Assembly (NCBI GenBank): GCA_018819665.1
Contig: JAHJOY010000296.1
Location: 1 to 7,195 of the forward strand
From: a bacterium
Lineage (GTDB): Bacteria; Atribacterota; Phoenicimicrobiia; Phoenicimicrobiales; Phoenicimicrobiaceae
DNA: 7,195 bases
Reading direction: 5' to 3'
Both the position numbers and the translations under genes were made by a program. The notes under the pieces are model-generated. The model made no database searches. It had not been told where the DNA came from and saw only the letters and a program-made list of their open reading frames with translations. Shown here one piece after another: positions 6,537-7,195 of this stretch (positions within the stretch are counted from its first letter, which is position 1; every line of letters starts with the position of its first letter).

Positions 6537-6785
6537 CTAATCTTTATCTATACTTTTAATTATATATCTATCACCTTGTTTCTCGTAGGTAATGAAATTG
6601 CGTTCTTTTAACTCATTCAAAATTTTCTTTAATTCGTCTCTGGCTTCAATAATTCTAACTGCCGACACTTTAGACAGCCTTATTAAATCGGCTTCTCTGA
6701 TTTTCAAAAGCCTGTCCACATGATATCCTCTTAGTTCGTCAAGAATATTTCGGGCATATGATGATAGAGTTAATTTAGAAGTCAC
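6537..6785 (-). CDS. Small winged-helix-like protein, first of a tandem pair
   Basis: This is an 82-residue protein starting at GTG 6785, with GAGGAG at 6792-6797, six bases upstream. An upstream ATG at 6827 would add 14 residues but has no clear ribosome binding site, and the extra residues have no counterpart in the paralogue. The GTG start gives the two copies almost equal length and comparable GAGGAG sites, which is strong support. Sequence features are those of the copy at 6216-6461: an N-terminal helix, a long charged central helix and a C-terminal wing-like hairpin. The main differences are at the R-G-Y-H-V segment and the ends. Conservation of the core while many surface positions vary suggests both copies are under selection, possibly forming a heterodimer; this is inference. 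Confidence 0.78.
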   Translation of the reverse strand: MTSKLTLSSYARNILDELRGYHVDRLLKIREADLIRLSKVSAVRIIEARDELKKILNELKERNFITYEKQGDRYIIKSIDKD

Positions 6786-6791
6786 CTTTCT

Positions 6792-6797
6792 CTCCTC
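6792..6797 (-). promoter_or_regulatory. Ribosome binding site supporting GTG 6785
   Basis: On the minus strand this is GAGGAG, six bases before GTG 6785-6783. The tandem paralogue has the same hexamer at 6470-6475 in front of its own start, so the site appears to have been copied with the gene. Confidence 0.7.
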
Positions 6798-6843
6798 ACT
6801 ATTATTTATTAGTAAAATAGCTACCATCTACCAGTTAACAACT

Positions 6844-7195
6844 TCAATCCGGTATATACCTGATCTTGTTTTTACAATTGTGACACACCATGGTTTTTCC
6901 GTCGAGATCAAGACTAACGATCTCGCCACATTCAGGACAGTATTCCCAAACCTTTCCTTCAATGGGTTCTCTATCGATTGCTTTCCCTTCCTTCAAGCCT
7001 TTTCTTCTCCACACCTGAACAGGCCTGTAGGGCTTGATGGGGGCTGGAGTGTATGGCTTTAACGGTACTGGTTTGTATGGTTTTAGAGGCGCAGGTGTAT
7101 AATCCTTTAAAGGCACTGGCTTATATGGTTTTGTCGGTACCGGCGTATACGGTTTTGTCGGTACCGGCGTATACGGTTTTGTCGGTACCGGCGTA
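6844..7195 (-). CDS. Proline-rich octapeptide-repeat protein with C-terminal zinc ribbon, N-terminus cut
   Basis: The frame is open from the right edge to a TGA at 6844-6846, so at least 116 residues are present and the true start lies outside the window. An internal GTG at 7116 could be taken as a start, but the repeat continues unbroken upstream of it, so it is probably not one. The N-terminal part is a tandem octapeptide of the form K-P-Y-x-P-[VA]-P-x, with seven full units and one partial, likely an extended polyproline-type stalk. It ends at a W-R-R-K-G-L-K basic link. The C-terminal part is a zinc ribbon, C-P-E-C then 14 residues then C-H-N-C (codons at 6928-6939 and 6874-6885). No membrane segment is visible. 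Zinc ribbons commonly mediate protein or nucleic acid contacts. No family is recognised for the combination. Confidence 0.82.
   Translation of the reverse strand, partial: TPVPTKPYTPVPTKPYTPVPTKPYKPVPLKDYTPAPLKPYKPVPLKPYTPAPIKPYRPVQVWRRKGLKEGKAIDREPIEGKVWEYCPECGEIVSLDLDGKTMVCHNCKNKIRYIPD
7012..7195 (-). repeat. 24-bp tandem coding repeat (octapeptide)
   Basis: Units of 24 bases are in frame with the protein. The copies at 7132-7155 and 7156-7179 are identical, and the 16 bases 7180-7195 match the same unit, so the array reaches the window edge. The five units between 7012 and 7131 have diverged. At protein level they alternate between a K/R-P-V and a T-P-A form, giving a 16-residue higher-order period. 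The exact copies are richer in G and C than the surrounding DNA. Confidence 0.9.

Noticed and set aside
6786..6827. N-terminal extension of the first winged-helix-like paralogue from ATG 6827
   Set aside because: No clear ribosome binding site precedes it, the paralogue lacks it, and GTG 6785 has GAGGAG at good spacing.
4756..7195. Gas vesicle or microcompartment cluster, suggested by the many small proteins near a P-loop ATPase
   Set aside because: No GvpA-like or shell-protein sequence is present and the ATPase is ArsA/Get3-type, not the GvpN type.
7012..7195. CRISPR-like array from the regular 24-base repeats
   Set aside because: The repeats are contiguous with no spacers and keep one reading frame, so they are coding repeats.

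Overview
The window holds one dense run of genes, all on the minus strand, so transcription goes from the right edge (7195) to the left edge (1). Both ends are cut inside a gene. There is no stretch of 300 bases without a gene, no RNA gene, no CRISPR array and no recognisable insertion sequence. The DNA is AT-rich. Ribosome binding sites are strong (AAGGAGG type), and TTG and GTG starts appear alongside ATG. This fits a low-GC prokaryote, probably an uncultured bacterium. An archaeon cannot be excluded from this sequence alone. The cobalamin-type radical SAM gene suggests an anaerobic or microaerophilic host.

Layout in transcription order. (1) 7195-6844: the end of a protein with proline-rich octapeptide repeats and a C-terminal zinc ribbon. 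(2) and (3) 6785-6537 and 6461-6216: tandem paralogues of about 82 residues with a winged-helix-like end. (4) 6192-5950: an 80-residue TPR protein. (5) 5953-5573: a lysine-rich protein with four copies of an [KR][YH][SA]T[GA] motif. A long AT-rich inverted repeat follows at 5491-5567. (6) 5474-5178: a small winged-helix-like protein. (7) 5181-4756: a PH/GRAM-like protein. (8) 4766-2658: a 702-residue ArsA/Get3-type ATPase with two fused halves. (9) 2665-1283: a B12-binding radical SAM enzyme. (10) 1270-356: TPR repeats joined to a domain resembling L-2-amino-thiazoline-4-carboxylate hydrolase. (11) 342-1: the start of a second PH/GRAM-like protein, paralogous to (7).

Several genes overlap by 4 to 11 bases (4/5, 6/7, 7/8, and 8/9 after start correction), which points to translational coupling. 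Most or all of these genes are probably co-expressed. Small proteins with no known function sit beside a Get3-like P-loop ATPase, TPR proteins and PH-like proteins. This resembles a dedicated machinery for handling or delivering a protein client or cofactor, with a radical SAM modification step. That joint function is inference. No arsenic genes and no gas-vesicle structural gene are visible, so neither of those explanations is supported.

Four starts were changed or preferred from ribosome-binding-site evidence: TTG 2665 for the radical SAM gene, ATG 5474, ATG 6461 and GTG 6785.
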